This document shows, one piece after another, positions 13,029 through 32,600 of a DNA stretch of 44,536 nt. The translations under genes were made by a program, and so were the position numbers. A model generated the notes under the pieces. It worked only from the letters and a program-made list of their open reading frames with translations, was not told where the DNA came from and did not search any database. Each line of letters starts with the position of its first letter. Position 1 is the first letter of the stretch. The DNA lies in the NCBI RefSeq assembly GCF_000003605.2, contig NW_003124399.1, forward strand, positions 94,357-138,892, written 5' to 3'. Source of the DNA: Saccoglossus kowalevskii (Eukaryota > Hemichordata > Enteropneusta > Harrimaniidae).

Positions 13029-13380
13029 TTCATTCATTCATTTATTCATTCATTCATTCATTAATACATTCTTCCATCTATCCTTATACATCACCATACA
13101 AGTGTCATCCATCCATCATATATTCTATTTGATTTACTTATCTGTTCTTCCTTTTCTCTGTATATTCGCCTATTTATCAACCATGCAATCATCAATCCAA
13201 TTCATTCATTCATTCATTCATCCATCCATCCATTCTACAATGTAGTCATTGATTCTATCCATTCATTCATTCATTTTCATTCATTCATCCATCCATCCAT
13301 CCATTCTACAATGTAGTCATTGATTCCATCCATCTATCCATTGTCAATCAGTTTGTTAATTCATTCATTCATTCATTCAT
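13029..13380. repeat. TTCA/TCCA microsatellite cluster
   Basis: Interrupted runs of ATTC and ATCC tetramers. A longer higher-order unit, ending CATTCTACAATGTAGTCATTGATTC, occurs twice (near 13225 and 13300). Confidence 0.9.
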
Positions 13381-15522
13381 CTGTGCAATTTCTCAGTAAA
13401 AGATTGTCTAAACACACATATTCTAATTTAAATGTTTCTAAGAAAACTAAGAATATGATTTACCTCACAATGATTTATAATCTGGTCAACCCGTGGTTGT
13501 GGTAACTGTGACCTGACATACTCATTGTAAAAAAAACATGCATCCTCCTCATGAAGCAAGTCATTTTTCATACTGTAGGTCATAGGTTAATTTGCACTGA
13601 GTTGCTCCATAAGTAGTATTTTCGTTTCCATTGATTACTAATATACAGATTGAATGCACTTTCAATTGATTTGTTGTTAGCCATTGCAATCATGTTTGTT
13701 GTTTTAAGAAAGTATACATACAGTATACTTATATATATATATATATATGTGCAATTGTTCTGTAAGTTGTATATTTGATTTAGTAGTGATTTCTTTGTTA
13801 TTCAATTTGGACGAGTGTGGAGTTGGTCATAAACTACCCAGGTATACATAATATAAGAATATTAATTGCCTTTATTTTTACATAAGAATATATTTGTTTT
13901 TACATTGTTACTTTCTATCTATATGTATGCATTTAACTTGAAACCGTTTTTTTTTTTTCCAATTTTCTGCACATTACATATATGTTGTATCTATTGCAAA
14001 TCTTAAGACTGTGTTTATGCGTTTACTGTAGGGTTCTCTGATTTGCAATATATTATATACATACCAAGTGTAAATCAGTTTAGATAATCTAATTATTATT
14101 CAAGTGTTCTTCCAGTGAAGTTAGGAATGGTCTCAGATTGCTCGAATGTTCAATAAGTGGCAGGCAGAGGAGTTTGTAACTGTAGACAACAGCTGGAGAT
14201 GAAAATTGGAGTTTAAAACATTAAAAATAATATTTAGTGAATTTCGAACTATGTAAAATATGATTCTCATATCTAATTAAAATTGTGTTGCTGAGCTTAT
14301 GTAAAAATTTGGGACCATTTCTTAGAAATACATGTAGTGTAAGTTGCTTGTATTTTCACTCCATGGATGACAATATACCAATTATAATTGTGTGTATCCA
14401 TATCTTGTTCTCACCAAGACAAATTCTCGAAATGCCATTTGAGTCTTTTTATTTCCCTTATGATATTTGCCTGTCGAAGCAGAACTTGTAAGGTCATGTA
14501 TCATTACACTACATGTAGAAAAAAACTTAGTACCGTTAAATCGTGTGTCATTGATATAAGTCTTCATTAGTATAGCCATGTAGTTGTCTGTATAACTCAT
14601 AGGTTTCCTGTTTTAGTCTGTTTTAGTTCAGTCGATTTGTATGAATGAATATTGACACTGAAATAAGTCCAGAAAGGTTGGGTACACATTTCTTTACGTT
14701 GGGTATGGTTACCAAACAAAGTAAACTATTGGAGAGGAGAGGAAGTTTTATTTATTGCAACTGCATCACGGTAGACCTTTTTGATTGTAAATATTCTGCT
14801 GTCTTGCAAATAGGGCACAGTCATAGCAGGTTCAGCACTGTATATAAATCGATCCATATACCATTTCCAGTTATGAGAGAAATGAAACACCTTGTTCACA
14901 GTTCTGATCGCATTGTAATTGGCTGGTCATGATTACCAAGTAATGTCTTACATTTAATGATCCTTTCACCCTTTTGTGGCAGGTGAAAATACCAATACCA
15001 ATTCAACAAAAAGAATTCACATTCTTGTTGCACATTTAGTAATATTTTGTGTATTACCTGAAATAATCACTAATTATAAATATTGGATATTTAATGCATT
15101 TATCAACATTTGTTAAATGCAATTTGCGAACCATTTGTCTAGTAAGTTTTGACCTAAACCTTGACAGAAAAAGTATGTATTGTTAATATCATCTCTGTTA
15201 CATACATGAATAGTAATGGTTAAACTGATATCATTTAGATGTTGTCCATAAAAAGCAATACCTTTGAGACATTTGGTATTCAGTGTTTAGGATAATAATG
15301 TATTGCAGTCAAAAACGTAATAGCCAAATCACTTCTAATCTAAACATTTTTACACAAGATTGTTTAATGATTTTATTTCGTATATATAATGGCCTCATTA
15401 TAATTGTTCATTTTGAAATTTTCCAAATGCCGAGTTAGTTGGATAAAAAAAATATAATGGTCAGTATATATTATAAAAGTTTGTGTACTCCAGTTTACAA
15501 AAATTTCACTTTCACATATTTA

Positions 15523-15627
15523 CATGTCTTCTATGGTGGCCATGTATACCGGAACATGTCTTCTACTGTGGCCGTTTAAGTCGGATTGCGTCTAGTGTTT
15601 CCGTATAAACCGGAACATGGCTTCTAT
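15523..15627. repeat. Imperfect 32-bp minisatellite
   Basis: Units begin near 15523, 15555, 15587 and 15616. The core is CATGTCTTCTATGGTGGCC followed by GTATAxxCCGGAA. The units differ by several substitutions. Confidence 0.7.
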
Positions 15628-17086
15628 TTATAAAAGTCGTATGCCTGTTGCTTTTCAATAATTTATATATGCAACGATACTTGGTTCATGCAATAATAGT
15701 TATTACGCATTTGTTTGTTTATAAATAAAACTGAATAATATTTTGTGAGGTTCAGTTGTATTGTGTATTAATGTAATTATTGTTTTCATGTTGTGTATAT
15801 TTCAGAAATATATATGTTTGATTTGTTCGTTTCCATATACCTCTTCTTTTTTCTTGGTACGTGTGTAAGTTGTATGATATTTGAATGTTCCAATGCAGCT
15901 TCCAGTTATATACTATGCATGTCACTGAATTGTTTGGATAACTGAGTAGAAAACTACTTAAGTTGTGGAAATCTTAGTAGCATTGCTTGTCGGGTGGTCT
16001 GCGTGTTTCACTCCGTTTTCCACGTTCTTTGCAATTTCTACATTTACCATTACATTAATAACAGCATGGCTACAAGGGTGAATACATTTCTTGTATCGAT
16101 CTCGCATTTTTTCAAATCATTTAACAACGCAGTGCCTATTTCAATGTGGATTAATGGAATCTTTTGAAATCGTAGTAGTTGTCCACAATGAGTCATCTAT
16201 TCACTTACGTTGTGTGATTGGTATATGTACCACACTTACAAATATGTGACCATTTAAGTTCAGTCAGTTTAGTTAATTAGGAGAGTAAAGTTTGTAAAAT
16301 ATCAGAAGGACGACGATAAGCGCAAATATGGATGGTATTTTAATTTGTTACGTATTCGCGTCATTTCGAACAGTCGTAATAAAGTGTGTGCATCTAACAA
16401 AATACATAAACATAATGCCATGACAACCACCTAGCATATATACGAGTTTCACACAAATGATATACCAAACTATTGCTTAATATAAATTGATATGTGTATC
16501 CCAATATGTACACTTTATAATCGTCATTGCACGCACCAATAATAGCAATAATGTGAGTAGCATGACTTCAGTTGTACTTGTGTGTACAGGTTCATTTGAA
16601 TATGAATTTTACGTTTGTTCAATTTACTAGGTGAATGGCCCTTTTGGAGCAAATACATGAAGAAAAAAAACTACCATTTCTGTATAACATTTATTATATG
16701 TTACATGAACGACGCATGTATAAATTACAAAAATATAACATTATTATACGTCCAGCTCTGTAACCTATGGCCGTGAGCACTCCAGTAATTTTCGTTATTG
16801 CACTATGTAAATTGAGAACAGACTTCTCAAGGCAGAGTGAACCAAGTGAGTATCGGTCACCAAATCCGGGAGGAGAATAACACACTGGAGAGGAGCACAT
16901 GTAGCCAAGGTGTTTATTGCTCAACTGCTAGGCCTGGAACTGAGTCTAAATACTCACGAGATGTTCCATGACAATGTATCAATATCATTATGAAAATAAC
17001 TAAACGTCATAGCCTCAAATCATCATATACTCATAATAATAATATATTTATATATTAATAATGTTATACACAAAATAGCGGAATTC

Positions 17087-17160
17087 ACGTTCTTGTGCAT
17101 CGCATGCTACGTACGGCATTGTTCTCATCGAATACCGTAGTGTACGATGCACGAGGACGT
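17087..17160. other. 74-nt imperfect hairpin
   Basis: The left arm ACGTTCTTGTGCATCG pairs over 16 bp (two G-T) with CGATGCACGAGGACGT at the right end. After a 5-nt bulge, TACG and TACGGCATT pair with TGTA and AATACCGTA, leaving a loop of about 10 nt. This could be a small palindromic transposon remnant or a pre-miRNA-like foldback. The large bulge argues somewhat against the latter. Confidence 0.5.
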
Positions 17161-17387
17161 ATACTCTGGTATTTTGTTTTATGTCAATTATTGTGACATC
17201 TTCAGGCATGCACACTAGAAGACTTAAGCAGTTATTGGATCACGACTAAACACGTGTGTGTAGTGCGCACAATTTTAACAATTTATATTTTATCGGGTTA
17301 GTCACGTGTAGTGTTTGAAAATGTATCTCCAGTAGAGAAGCAGTATCTGAGTGCAATTAATAAATTAACATATAAGACATATGGAAG

Positions 17388-17472
17388 TTAAAGGGCGGTA
17401 GTCGTCGCGCAGTGTGTCTCCGAATTTCTTGTAAACAAGCGACGACCATCCCCGCGACCATCGCCCCTTTAA
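17388..17472. mobile_element. TTAA-ended short MITE, copy 1 (short form)
   Basis: An 85-bp element bounded by TTAA. The left end, TTAAAGGGCGGTAGTCGTCG, mirrors the right end, which reads ...GCGACCATCGCCCCTTTAA. The centre contains TTGTAAACAAGCGACGACC, shared with the other TTAA copies. It is GC- and CpG-rich against AT-rich flanks. TTAA duplications are typical of piggyBac-type transposition, so I infer a piggyBac-like driver. Confidence 0.65.
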
Positions 17473-18564
17473 ACACGAGATGAACAAATAATGATAACGT
17501 GCCACAGTCCCTTGCCTCGGAAAATCATTGGTGCAAATCTCTATATTAGAGGACGGCTATACTACATCAATGCGTACGACTATGTTAGGAACCTCGGCTA
17601 GTATTTCTGCCAAGTAATGTGCTTCCGAAAAAACTGTAAGTACTTCATCTGTGCACAATCAAGTCTACATATTTTAATGGGTGTCCTTGAACTTTAGGCA
17701 ACAGAGAATAAATGTACATACTAAAATGTTGATTTTTTCTGTAACTGTCTGCAAAGTTGAATCGTTTTGTATCATTTAGATTGTACAATAAAAGAAGATC
17801 AAATCAAAGTATGCCCGGTAATGCCAAGTGAATCAAGACTCTTATAACAGAGTCATAGCAACTGTGCAAATGTCATGCTCAATTAATTAAGCAAAGCATA
17901 CTAAAATCAATAAATTTTTTCATCGAATTTCGATAACAAGAAAGCTGCCAATTCTCATGATATCAGTGACGTACAAACAATTATGAAAAACCCGATATAA
18001 ACTTGCATTATGGTAGTGAAACTGCAATTCGGCATCGTAATTTCAGTAACAATGTTTCGATTGGGCTACATCTTGTTGGATGAATATATATTTTTACCTT
18101 ATATATCTATATATATATATATACCTAATTGTGCATGAGTAGTCTTGGTCTGAGTGGTTTTAGCATACATTAATTTCAAAGTCAAAAAATTTAGACAAAG
18201 TGATTTTTGGAATCAAACAAATGAGAGAATTGCAATCAAAATACCACGTGACTATATAATATGTTTAGACATACGAAAACTATTTAAAATGTTCAGCTTT
18301 CTTTCCCATCCCGATGGTCTCATTAGATCGGTTGACGTTATTACCTATCATGGTATTTTAAATGTAACACTTGGATCGGAAGTCTCAAGTTCTAACCGAG
18401 TATAGACGTGTGCCCCTTGAAGTGACCTTCCGATTGATAAGATAAAATCATCCCTCAGTGCGTCATTAATAAAAGTCAAGATGTTAATTCTTATTTGAAT
18501 AATTACTACAAACTATTAAAACATCACCAAAAACAGATAAAATTTAATGAATCGGTTAAAAAGC

Positions 18565-18655
18565 TATTTATTTATTTATTTATTTATTTGTTTGTTTGTT
18601 TGTTTGTTTGCTTGTTTGTTTCTTTGTTTGTTTGTTTGTTTGTTTGTTTCTTAGT

Positions 18656-18750
<95 letters not shown>

Positions 18751-18752
18751 TT
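18565..18752. repeat. TTTA/TTTG tetranucleotide microsatellite
   Basis: A run of TTTA, then TTTG, then a long pure TTTA run. It creates an artefactual open frame of repeated FIYL/FVCL residues on the plus strand, which is not a gene. Confidence 0.97.
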
Positions 18753-19995
18753 AACGAGCCGTTGCATACACTTTGTAATACTTGTTATTTCTTTATTCAC
18801 GCATAATAATCAGAACGAATATAACTACAATATTACTTCCCGCTAGAATGATTTCTCACCCAATCGTAAGTAATGTCCCCCTGTAGGACAATCAAAGTAT
18901 CTTTCGCAGATCGATTGATTCCAGATAACATTGACAACGCTGTAAATAATTCCCAATAGTCTCCGTAAATTACCTGAGAATACGTAATTTACACAGTATG
19001 TATGCCAGAGCAGTGTTTAATGTACGTTATTGATGTTAGTGTATATGTGAAAAACCACTCTGACTAGTACGACCATCATACGCTGTTGTGGCTAATATAT
19101 CCGGTACAGACGCTCAAACGTGTGCTCGATGAAGTAGGAGCGGGACGGTACTGACGGAACTATATTGTCTATACAAATGTTTAGATACACTCACAACTGT
19201 AAAAATGTCATCTACGCACTGATACAAATTTCAAACAATGCGAATTTTAGAAAATAAAATGTATTACACGAATATTGAGACAATTGAAATAAAGTACGAT
19301 AAATTTACTACAGATTAAAACTCCAATCAACGACATTCAAATGATAATTATTTTGAATATGTTTAATTTTATTAGAGAATAAGGAATGCAGTTATGATAC
19401 AGCAACTCATTTCCTTAGTATTTACGGACAAGTTACGAGTTTTTTCTTCTCGCAATGGCCAGGCTGCTTAATAATGTCGGTCAATATCGCTAGTGATTTC
19501 CGGTGTTTGCTGTGGCAATTTAGAATGACTATGGTGCCAGTCTCCCCCCACCAAGGCCACGTCATGAGGATATTCAATAGGACCACGCCCCCCCCCCGTT
19601 ACCTAATTTCTAGATCTTTCAGTGTCACGTGTGCATATGACAGTCGATGCGAAATTGATTTCCATGAATATGTTTATCCATGCATGGGAATTTAGTGACA
19701 TAACGCGTATGTTACGTAATTGGATGTAATAGTCTTTCAATACACAATAATTTATTATATTCAAAGTGACGAGCGACTGCACAGCAAAACACCGTTGCCA
19801 CTTTGAATGACATAGTCTTCAGCCGTGACGTCATTTTACGATACTGTGTAGATGTGGTCAATGTCTTCGTTTCGCAGATTAGCATATAACTACTGTCTGT
19901 TCATTATGTAAATGAATTCAAGGGTAGCTATTTCATCCATGACATTGACAAAGTCACTTGTTGATGGGTGTATAATTGTGTGGAGTCATATTGTC

Positions 19996-20269
19996 GAGAT
20001 GCTGAATGATTCGAGTTACGGACATCGAGTTAAGAAAACATCGAGTTACAAAAATGACAACGCCCATATTTTAGAAACGACGCCCAAATTGTAACTCGAA
20101 GTTCAATAAACAGAACTTCGAGTTACGGGCAACATAAGTTTTTATTGTTGTCGGACGTTCGAATTGTCTAACTCCAGTTTTAATTATCAGTTAACCGAAC
20201 TTCGAATTACAAGAGATATATATCGTTAAACAAAACAAAAAGTCGTATCGTATAACAATTCAGCATCTC
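19996..20269. mobile_element. Palindromic element with repeated TCGAGTTAC motifs
   Basis: The ends are inverted 12-mers, GAGATGCTGAAT at the left and ATTCAGCATCTC at the right. Inside, TCGAGTTAC or one-base variants occur at about 20011, 20025, 20041, 20119 and 20206, and reversed at about 20093. Arrays of TCGARTTA-type motifs near the ends are known from pogo/Tigger-like elements, so this is probably a non-autonomous relative; that link is by resemblance only. There is no coding capacity. It lies about 410 bp beyond the TM6SF stop codon. Confidence 0.6.
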
Positions 20270-20679
20270 CATATTTTTTCCAATTATTTCGTAACTTGTA
20301 ATTTTGCTGACAATGGCTCTGGTAATGAGGTATTACGTAATTAACATAGTAGGTTTGTATACTGAAAGCACGTGCGTTCTATGTGTATATTATGAATATT
20401 AAAATTAATAATAGAATACACTTGAGTATATGGAACATCGACATCGGCCAACCGCCACCAACGCCCAAACAAGTAGTGTTTCAGGCAGTACGCCCTCTAA
20501 TTTAATGTACATTTTTCTCGATTTACGTTTCATCTGGCTACCGTAATTGGTTTGTAATACAAACTTGGCCATCAAAGGTCAACATGAAAAGTGTTAAACA
20601 TGTTTAGTGTTTCGATACTACAACATTAATTGTACACTACGTTAAAGTTATGACAGTGTAACAACTATTGTTAATACGT

Positions 20680-27084
<6,405 letters not shown>

Positions 27085-27378
27085 CGCTATACGTTTACTT
27101 GTATAACGAAGAAATACAATAAGTTTTCATGTGCCTGGTTATAAGCCAAAGTTCAACTTAGTGGTCAGTGGTGGCGCTCTCTACGGGTAAATTAGTAACT
27201 TGCCAAATAAAGAGATACATATTTACTTCTACGTCGCGTTACCAAAGCAACACATAATTCTCCGAAACGAATATGTTTGTGGTATCAAGAAAATAGTGTA
27301 TACCTCAATGAAAATATCAGATGAACCATTATAGCATAGTAATATGAAGTAGTTTTATTAGTGTACTGAATTGTAATG

Positions 27379-27542
27379 TTAAAGCGGGGGAGTCGTCACC
27401 TGCGCATGCGTCAGATGGCCATAGTGTGTCATTGTTTACAAACAAGTTTCTACCCATAAGCCCCTGCGTTTTTAGCGTGTGTTGTTATCTCGCTTGGGAC
27501 TCAATTCCCGCGCGTGCGCAGGTGACGACCCTTTCGCTTTAA
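27379..27542. mobile_element. TTAA-ended MITE, copy 4, upstream of the TM6SF start
   Basis: A 164-bp element from TTAA to TTAA, almost colinear with the 23892 copy: left TTAAAGCGGGGGAGTCGTCA, right ...GGTGACGACCCTTTCGCTTTAA. It carries CTGCGCATGCGTCAGATGGC, containing the palindrome TGCGCATGCG that resembles the NRF1 consensus. It starts 295 bp upstream of the TM6SF initiation codon, so it may contribute to that promoter. Confidence 0.8.
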
Positions 27543-28810
27543 ACTTCAAACAGGATACATACGACGGGCGAGCCAGCCAGCCAAAAAAAAAAAAAAAAAA
27601 CTGTCTGTCCAAACAGTCATCATCACCCTAATTCTTGTGAGGCGTCATTTTTATATGCACTGCTATTCTGGGCATTCATGGATAGTGCCGAAAACTGGTC
27701 ACAGTACCTGATGTTTTCTCAACAGAAATCCATAATAAATATATAGCTGTAAAACAACAATTATTCTAAGCTATGGCCCCATTTTAATGAACACACAAGA
27801 ATTACTCACAGACTGTAACTGACCGCAGGCACAAAGCCAAAGTCCTAATGACTAATAACGACTGTCTAATTCGCATTTTTTTTAATTACTGCTAACAATG
27901 CGGTTATCAGGCATTTTTGTATGCATAGAATTCTAACCACCCCTTTCCAGAGTACATGTTCAACACCGAATACTAAAATGTTTTATATGAATCGATGATT
28001 TAAAAATTGAAAATGTCAACTTTTACCCAATTAATTGAAAACGTAATTTCAGACTTTCTTCGCCTTATGTAATGTCAATTTGAACATTCTCAGTTGTCTT
28101 CTGGTAGCGGTCACGTGTCTGTTAGTTTATAATTGCGTTATAATAAATAAATCATACCCCGCCCCCTGCTTATTGAACACGTGATAACTCCAACTGAATA
28201 CACATATATTTAAGGAATGCGTAATGTGACGTTTTTCCGTTATTTGACAGTTTCTCATTCGTGCTTCAAAATCTTCAGAGTCTGGAACACATGTTGATTG
28301 TAGTAAAAACCGTAACGGCGATTTTAAAATAAATTGGTTCAATTGCCAACGCTAAAAAAATGAGTTGCCAGTTTATTGATTGTTTTTTCCATGTATATGT
28401 CTCCAATATATGGTAACTGGACTGATCGATTATTGTACTTTCCAACGTAAATAAACAATTTGTTACACCCGGTGACACAATACTGTGAAATTAGACAGTT
28501 TAGAATGGTTGGTCACGACGTACGTTTTATTTTTTTCAAACGCTTAAAACGACGTTCTTATCAATACCTTGAGTGTTTCGAGAAACATTATAGGAAGCGT
28601 AGGCCGAAATTAACACAACAGCGCCGAAATGGACAACCTTGTCTCAACATGCGCGCATTCGACTTATTATCCAGTAAAACACAATTGTCGCAGTGATTAC
28701 AACACCTCGATAGACAGTTTTAGAAACGTGAAGGATTGTGGGTAATCTATTCAAAGGTCATCTACAGCTCACTGAAAACATTAATTTGATAACATACTAT
28801 GATAACAAGC

Positions 28811-28904
28811 ATAAACAATTTAATAAAACAATTAAGTAACTGAAATCAAAAGAGCACACAATCATAGACAATTTAATAAAACAATTAAAGTAACTGAAAC
28901 CAGA
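28811..28904. repeat. Local ~54-bp tandem duplication
   Basis: ACAATTTAATAAAACAATTA followed by AGTAACTGAAAYCA occurs twice about 54 bp apart, with small differences. Confidence 0.75.
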
Positions 28905-29590
28905 AATCTGGGGATAATACAAAGGCGAAAAGTAATGCACAATTTTCTTTTGGTAACGTCATTCCTCATTACGTTTGTTCCTTCCAGCCATGGGTCGATT
29001 GTAAATAAATTTTGTCTGATTCCGAATGTTTGTTGAATGTGAAACCAATAGAATCTGTTAACATGGTCGAGGTCGCATTGTGTTCCGACTAATGCTATTT
29101 TATCTGATGAGTGGATAACCAATGTTTTTAGTTGAAACGTTCATTGAGAGTGTTGTTAATGTAGGTCGAGTTTCATTTGGCTATACAGGGGTAGTTGAAA
29201 AGTATTCTAAACTAGTTATACAGGTACAGTTGATTTGGAAGGTAGCCTCACTTGAACCCTTCATTTTGGCGGAAAACCTGAATAATCTATTATGAATGCA
29301 TAACCCACACCGATTCTGTGGGTTTTACATTCTCAATCAGTGCAAACGTTTCGGGTTTGTGTTTTTCGCGGGGATTAATTTTAACACAAAATACATAAAC
29401 AAAGTATCTGTATCTTTTTAGTAACCATGATATATGCAATACGTCCACGTCACACCTGTAGGTGAAAGGTAGCATTATGCTAATTATATCAGTGTTCGCC
29501 TACATGATTGGATATTTACTTTCCTGCTGGTGGCGCGAGAACGAGTCACATGTATAGAAGTTGCCTGGTTACCATCCAACTAGTTTTCAT

Positions 29591-29596
29591 TATATA
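29591..29596 (+). promoter_or_regulatory. Possible TATA box of the receptor gene
   Basis: TATATA lies 51 bp before the chosen start codon. If used, transcription would begin near 29620, which would exclude two upstream in-frame ATGs (29561, 29609) and favour the ATG at 29642. Inferred from position only. Confidence 0.3.
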
Positions 29597-29641
29597 TTCT
29601 CTCAACATATGAGAGTGAACAGTCACTCAGCAATTGCAATA

Positions 29642-32600
29642 ATGAAGGTTTACGTACTTCTTGTTGTTATATCGGTTTCAATTGCACAAGGTAAGTCTTG
29701 TCTTAGGCCAGACTTTTATTATCCCTTGTTTCGCGAACCCGCCGAATGAACAGGAGCCAAAAATGAAATAAAAATATAATTTTATTTCTGAATCAGTGTA
29801 ATTTCTCGCGCCCGCTAAAAAAATATTATTTTTATCTTCATTTTTTTTACCGCCCGCCGCATAACAAATCCAAGTTGCATTTTCGTGGTAGTATCGTGAT
29901 CAAAGTACCGAAGTCTCGCGCAGATGAGAAACAAGGTTATACATGGAATAAAATTTTATTTCATTTCTTTTCTCCGATCAATGATCTCACTTACAATTCT
30001 TTGGGAATCACACAAATCTAATGGGGAAAAAAATAATTTTATTTTTTTCCGCTCTCTTCAAAAAAAGTGCCTTATAAAAACTCGAGAAACAAGAAATAAA
30101 AAAAGTCTGGCCTTAACATCGTCTCTGTGAAGTGCTAAATATTTTTTACCTGGCAATCTTAGTGGCAACCTAAACGTCGTGAAAGCATTAGTACATACAC
30201 TAATTGTTTATCACAATCCCATTGGCCATAATCAAAGTTACAGAATTGTAAACAAATCAAATTGAAACGGGTTCATTTGAATTGTATGAAGTTACACGTT
30301 ATAGAATAGTATACGTTACATCTGTAACTCTCCAAACGCAGGACTGATTATTGGAATACTAATAAGCCCACATTGCGATTTGTCATGTACGTCCAAGGTA
30401 CGTAATACATGGTGTCGATTCATTTGTTAACATCGATATACACAATATATACTCTTACATAATAATTGTAAAATAAATATTACCACGTGCGTCCCTTTTT
30501 ATGATTTCAGGCATGATGACGTCATCTATCAATGAATACAGCCTATTCCGAGATCTGTTTTCAGACTACAGTAACGTAGTACGCCCTGTAGCAAACTCGT
30601 CAGCTGCCGTGATTGTTCAGTACGACGCCGCCTTACAGCAAATAATAGACATGGTAAGATTCACGTGGCAATTTACAAATAGCAATGTCGGTATAGCAAC
30701 GAGAAATGAAAATGTAGTTATTTATTGAACCAATTTTGATTTGATTGTCACAATGTAAATACTGCAGAGGGGTTAATTATTCACTTGGTTTTAATTTTGC
30801 TTATTTCGCTGACTGGAAAATGCGCTAAATTAAAACCCAGTGAATATTTAAATTGAGCATAGAACACATTATGCAAATGAAAAAAAAACGTGAATTTAAA
30901 ACCCACTAATATGCCTGGAATGCTAAAACAGTGAAATGTAAACCCAGTGAAAATTATTCATTTTAAAGTACCCCGTAAACTAGTAAATGATATCATTGTC
31001 ATACTGACATGTTTGTGGATCCCATGCTTTGGGTAGCTGGCATTCTAGAGCATAAAGATGTAGCAAATATAACAATGTGTATTTCCAGTATTTTTGTATA
31101 AATACAGTTCTCTCAGCTACAAAACTATGATAAATCACACCCCAGTAAAACTGATTTTAAAAAATACACATCAAGTTAAACATGTGTCCAAGTAAATAAT
31201 TCAATCCTGTATATATCATAGAGATAGCTTCATCCACGATTCGTACATCAACAGCACTAACTTTAGAAATTACATCAAGTTGTAAATTGTTGTGTGCTTT
31301 ATTTCCAGGATGAAAAAAATCAGATACTGACCACTAGCATCTGGATACGAATGGTAAGCTTGTTTTTTGAAAAAAAAAAATAATAGAATTTCATAATGTC
31401 GTAATTAGAAAATCTTTATCAACCTGTTTATACTGACTTTCATGCAGAAATCGTAGCATCTTTAAATCGTACAGCAAATGGATTTGAGGACGGTGACAAC
31501 AAATATCTTCTTTTAAAAAACAAAACAATGAACAACACTAGTTTTACATGATGTTTGTGTTCTAGTTCTGGACAGACGATAACTTCACTTGGAACCCGGA
31601 TGAGTACGGGGGTTCGTTTGCTCTGATTGTTCCATCTGATATTATATGGAAACCAGACATTATGCTATACAATAGGTAAGAGTTTCAAGTATCACATAAT
31701 ATCATTTGGGATTGACACACTTTGCGATGATCTGAGATACAATATTAACCTATTTCATGAATACAAATTATATTCAGCTCAACTCAGTTTGGCAACTTAT
31801 ATGAACTATTGTGTACATGTTTCAGACATACTCTCTATGTGACCATTAACAAATGCCAGCAAGCAGGTTTCAGGGCGGGATATTCCACGCTAGATCACAT
31901 GTTTGTCCTACACTCGGTTATTGATTTATATTTGCATAATAAGAAAAGGGTATACTGTGCTTTTATTGACTATAAAAAAGCGTTTGATCTAATTGACAGA
32001 ACAAGTCTATGGTTTAAACTAATCTCTAACCATATAAATGGTAAAATTATTACAGTTATTTATAATATGTACAACCAAGCAAAGACTTGTGTTATTGACG
32101 GAAGCGTTAAATCTGATTTCTTTAATTGTAATGTTGGTGTTAGACAAGGTGAAAATCTTTCACCACTGTTGTTTGCTATTTATCTTAACGATTTCGAGTA
32201 TTTTATCAGTAAGCATTATAATGGTCTAAAATATATGGCTAGCGAGATTAAAACATATATAAGTAATGAGGATATAGAAGTATTTCTTAAGTTATTCACT
32301 TTATTATATGCTGATGATACCATTGTACTGTCTGAATCAGAAACAGAATTGCAATCTGCACTAAATGCTGTCTATACCTATTGCAATGATTGGCATTTAA
32401 CTGTAAATGCTAATAAAACGAAGGTTGTTATTTTCTCGCGTGGGAGAGTTAAAAAGTTCCCTGCGTTCAAGTTTGGCAATGAAACCATTGAAGTAACATT
32501 TGATTATATTTATCTTGGCATAACATTCAACTATAATAACAAATTCAGGAAAGCAATATGTAAACAGACAAACCAGACCAGACAGGCCATGTTTAGCTTA

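Larger units (their letters stand above)
12448..20679. other. Gene-free interval between convergent genes
   Basis: It separates the 3' ends of the SHB-like and TM6SF genes. The left part may be 3' untranslated sequence of the SHB-like gene, but no polyadenylation signal can be assigned with confidence. Contents listed separately are TTCA/TCCA microsatellites, a 32-bp minisatellite, a 74-nt hairpin, a TTAA element, a TTTA/TTTG array and a palindromic element with TCGAGTTAC motifs. Open frames here, including a 95-codon one at 14645-14932, show no recognisable motif. Confidence 0.6.
27085..29641. other. Shared upstream region of two divergent genes
   Basis: It lies between the TM6SF start (minus strand) and the receptor start (plus strand) and should hold both promoters. 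Recognised contents are a TTAA MITE about 300 bp upstream of TM6SF, a poly(A) run near 27583, a 54-bp duplication near 28.8 kb and a TATA-like box near 29591. A basic 78-codon frame at 28460-28696 has no recognisable motif or homologue. Confidence 0.55.

Noticed and set aside
13029-13380. CRISPR-like array
   Set aside because: Tetranucleotide microsatellite without spacers; the genome is eukaryotic.
14645-14932. 95-codon plus-strand frame
   Set aside because: No domain, poor context, lies in the interval after the SHB-like stop where chance frames of this size are expected.
18495-18806. 103-codon frame of repeated aromatic/leucine residues
   Set aside because: Produced by the TTTA/TTTG microsatellite.
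28460-28696. 78-codon basic frame between the divergent genes
   Set aside because: Arg/Lys-rich but without recognisable motifs; a low-complexity chance frame cannot be excluded and nothing supports expression.
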